From Bacteroidia bacterium (GTDB lineage Bacteria; Bacteroidota; Bacteroidia; J057; JADKCL01): 64,000 bases of DNA. Under the pieces are notes generated by a model that was given only the letters and a program-made list of their open reading frames with translations, made no database searches and was not told the origin of the DNA. The position numbers and the translations under genes are program-made. Positions 62,701 to 64,000 of this stretch are shown here, piece after piece (position 1 is the stretch's first letter; each line of letters opens with the position of its first letter). Location of the stretch: contig JACJYV010000007.1 of NCBI GenBank assembly GCA_020635905.1, positions 248,001 to 312,000 on the forward strand, given 5' to 3'.

Positions 62701-64000
62701 CGTGCAAATGGGGCTGTTGCTGCCTGCGGTCGGGGCCGCAGGAGTGAAATTCACCGTGACGTTGATGGTGTCAGTTGCGTAGCAACTGTCAATGCTCATG
62801 ACCTGCACCACGTACATTCCACTTGCATAAACCTTCAGGGTTTGGGTGGTGGCGCCGCCTGTCCAGAGGTATTCGAGATAACCCGTTCCAGCATCAAGCT
62901 GCAGGGAATCGCAGACCGTGGTGTCATTGCCAATGAATGGGGTGGGCAGGGGATTGACCAGCACGGTTCTGGAAAAGGGCAGGCTGGGACAGCCGTCGCC
63001 GTCGAAGGCGACCAGGGTGATGGGCGCCGTGGCAGGGAAGAAAATGGTGTCCAGCACGGTGGTGCTGCCATTGCTCCAGAGGAAACTGCTGCCGCCTGAA
63101 GCCGCCAGAACGGTGCTGTCGCCAATGCAAATGGTGGTGTCGCCACTGATCCCCGCGGTTACCTGCGGATTGACGGTCACAAAGACCGAGTCATTGGGGC
63201 CATCGCAGGAATTTCGGGTGGTGGATACGTAATACCAACCCCCGTTTGCTGCGGTAGCATTGGGGATAATGGGATTTTGCTGAGATGAAGTGAAGCTGTT
63301 GGGGCCGGTCCAGTTGTAGGTCACCCCGCTGATGGTGGAGGCGGTAAGCTGGATGGAAGAGTCGTTGCAAATGGGAGAATTGGAGCCGGGCACTGGCGCG
63401 GGAGGCAGGGCATGCACCACGATGGGCACGGTGTCGGGGTCGCTGGAACAGGGACCCAGGGTAACGGTTACGTAGTAATCGCCCGAATCTGCGGCCACCA
63501 CGCCATCGATGGTGGGGTTTTGGGCATTGCCGGCCACAAATCCATTGGGGCCGGTCCAGTCGTAGGTGACGAAGGGCACACCCGAGAGAGCAGACAGGTT
63601 GAGGGTGTCGCCCTCACACAAGGGTGTATTGCCGCTGCCCGTGGGCGGCGGCGGCACGGGCAGGATATTGACGGTGTTGGTGGTGGAATCTTTGCACCCC
63701 AGGCTGTCGGTCACGATCAGCTTTACGTTATAACTGCCTATGGCTGCGTATTGGTGATTGATATTCTGGCCAATTCCTGTACTGCCGTCCCCAAAATCCC
63801 AAACCCAGGTGGCCACCAATGGATTGACAAATCCAACCGTGGCACAGGTATCGACCACATAGTAAAACTCTGCGCTGTCGTTGAGGCAGACGTTATTGCT
63901 GCCCATGGAGTAGTCGGGGAGCAGTTCGTAGGAGAAATTGGAGTAGATCACCGAGCCCTGGGAATAGTTGTAAAAGCCAAATCTGCCGGGCAGGAAGCAG
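59737..64000 (-). CDS. Giant PKD/Ig-repeat protein with type B T9SS C-terminal domain (5' end beyond window)
   Basis: At least 1421 residues; the frame is open to the window end (CFLPGRFGFYNYSQGSVIYS precedes the first possible GTG). The visible order is a PKD domain (WVWDFGDGSTG...NHQYAAIGSYNVKLI), about twelve Ig-like modules of two alternating types (TYDWTGPNGF...PSINNV and TVCDSLILDGGSGYLEYLWS), a second PKD domain (WNWDFGDGNSSI) and a CHU_C type B sorting domain (NAFSPNGDDLNDDF, IFDRWGKLLFD, GVYVYRLTV, GSITLVR). The central modules are repeated as a 221-residue unit. A long filamentous surface adhesin or gliding-associated protein is the most likely role. It is convergent with the split barrel gene (6-bp gap). 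Confidence 0.85.
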   Translation of the reverse strand, partial: CFLPGRFGFYNYSQGSVIYSNFSYELLPDYSMGSNNVCLNDSAEFYYVVDTCATVGFVNPLVATWVWDFGDGSTGIGQNINHQYAAIGSYNVKLIVTDSLGCKDSTTNTVNILPVPPPPTGSGNTPLCEGDTLNLSALSGVPFVTYDWTGPNGFVAGNAQNPTIDGVVAADSGDYYVTVTLGPCSSDPDTVPIVVHALPPAPVPGSNSPICNDSSIQLTASTISGVTYNWTGPNSFTSSQQNPIIPNATAANGGWYYVSTTRNSCDGPNDSVFVTVNPQVTAGISGDTTICIGDSTVLAASGGSSFLWSNGSTTVLDTIFFPATAPITLVAFDGDGCPSLPFSRTVLVNPLPTPFIGNDTTVCDSLQLDAGTGYLEYLWTGGATTQTLKVYASGMYVVQVMSIDSCYATDTINVTVNFTPAAPTAGSNSPICTDSTLDLTASGILGATYDWTGPNGFTSSTSNPSINNVSAAHAGIYAVTATLNGCTGPAGTTIVVVNPIPVAQITGDTTICIGDNFTLAASGGTSYAWSTGGNTSLETAPLAVTGPVSVIAFDAIGCPSASDQVTVIVNPLPTPFIGNDTTVCDSLILDGGSGYLEYLWSDNSSNQNLTVYTSGLYWVEVLSTDSCTARDTINITVNYTPAAPNAGSNSPICTDSTLDLTATGAAGASFDWTGPNSFTSATANPSINNVTAANAGVYSVTATLNGCTSLPATTNVVVNPIPVTQITGDTTICVGDNFTLAASGGTSYAWSTGGNTSLETAPLAATGPVSVIAFDAIGCPSAPDQVTVIVNALPTPFIGNDTTVCDSLILDAGPGYLEYLWSDNSTNQNLTIYTPGLYWVEVMNTDSCVARDSILITLFNITQISLGPDADFCVGDSLILQATPGTLSGHIWSTGATGSPTETVFTTGQFSVIATDANGCRSYDTIQVGNYPLLSGDIGNDTIICFGFNLLLDAGSWGGASYVWSPGNTGGQTYQVTSPGPYSVIIDDGNGCLSYDSIQVTYDVPPTLNLTSTANIICQGDPVTFIVNPAIMPGYVFYNGGNVTQTGPSPTWSTTSLVTGNQVTVQGISVNGCSTAVAGPVSVTVLPRPTGSVTAPAVCDGQTTIYNLNSSPGLTITWTGQDGLTGNASLVTHTYPGPGSYSWSVKLDNGICDTTLTGTAVVHPIPADPLLSDTLVCLGQPSPLFADGDPTLEWFTTAVGGNPVATGASFLPGLLTQNTTYWVHSTANGCYSARVPVTVTVSQPPVADFLSSPEPDSILYLPNTAVSFIDLSTSAAGWNWDFGDGNSSILQHPVHQYLNEGSYTVQLIVVNADGCPDTLSRGLYEVQDLLRIYIPNAFSPNGDDLNDDFRLYFLGVVQYNLLIFDRWGKLLFDNNGNVNQFWDGTFQGKGLPEGVYVYRLTVTDWKGGTHERRGSITLVR

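Overview
The window looks like a chromosomal segment of a Bacteroidota bacterium, most likely of the Saprospirales type (Saprospiraceae, Lewinella or Haliscomenobacter-like). Three things point there. Many exported proteins carry type IX secretion C-terminal sorting domains, either type A (PNP...G.Y.L..) or the type B 'gliding motility' form (TPNGD.LND...FDRWGK). FG-GAP, PKD and two-component-propeller architectures are abundant. Gene starts mostly lack strong Shine-Dalgarno sites. Assignment is by family recognition, not by a database search. No rRNA, tRNA or CRISPR array was found.

Layout. 1-0.9 kb: 5' part of a receiver-histidine kinase. 1-7.3 kb: two FG-GAP secreted proteins, a MerC-like membrane protein under two Fur-type palindromes, and two DUF4625-like lipoproteins. 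7.3-10.3 kb: housekeeping genes (4-TM protein, lipB, nfu, PRPP synthetase). 10.4-13.2 kb: an unusual trio without signal peptides, consisting of a Cys-transpeptidase-like protein with a peptidoglycan-binding-like tail and two proteins sharing a C2-like domain. 13.7-15 kb: PhoD-like phosphatase. 15-24.7 kb: visibly AT-richer block with a P-loop GTPase, helical/TPR proteins, a lipoprotein, a membrane-anchored putative regulator and two surface proteins. 24.7-32.7 kb: T9SS cargo including a subtilisin, plus serine dehydratase. 32.8-35.4 kb: a SecD-like lipoprotein and two small proteins. 35.7-42.3 kb: a compact tetR-tolC-hlyD-RND efflux operon with a TetR-type operator.

42.4-46.2 kb is a repeat district: a 68-copy heptamer array, a 50-bp hairpin array, a 44-bp hairpin array and a ~43-bp array, ending at murB, whose last ~150 bp carry a cluster of single-base indels. 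A gene-free kilobase follows, with hairpins and strong terminators. 46.2-50.8 kb: a lipoprotein and a LuxR-type response regulator/propeller histidine kinase pair. 51.6-53.3 kb: an MbnP/MbnH metal-protein and di-haem peroxidase pair. 53.5-57.2 kb: hydrolase, small tyrosine phosphatase, DEDDh exonuclease and APC permease. 57.4-59.7 kb: an outer-membrane barrel gene split by an IS1634-type element flanked by a 68-bp target duplication. 59.7-64 kb: a giant PKD/Ig-repeat T9SS type B protein running off the end.

Functional links: nfu with lipB (Fe-S delivery to lipoylation); MbnP with MbnH; response regulator with kinase; the efflux operon with its own TetR. The most unusual points are the stacked satellite arrays, the indel cluster in murB, the long target duplication around the IS, the truncated SecD-like lipoprotein, the transpeptidase/C2 trio, and two copies of a conserved intergenic element ending in intrinsic terminators.
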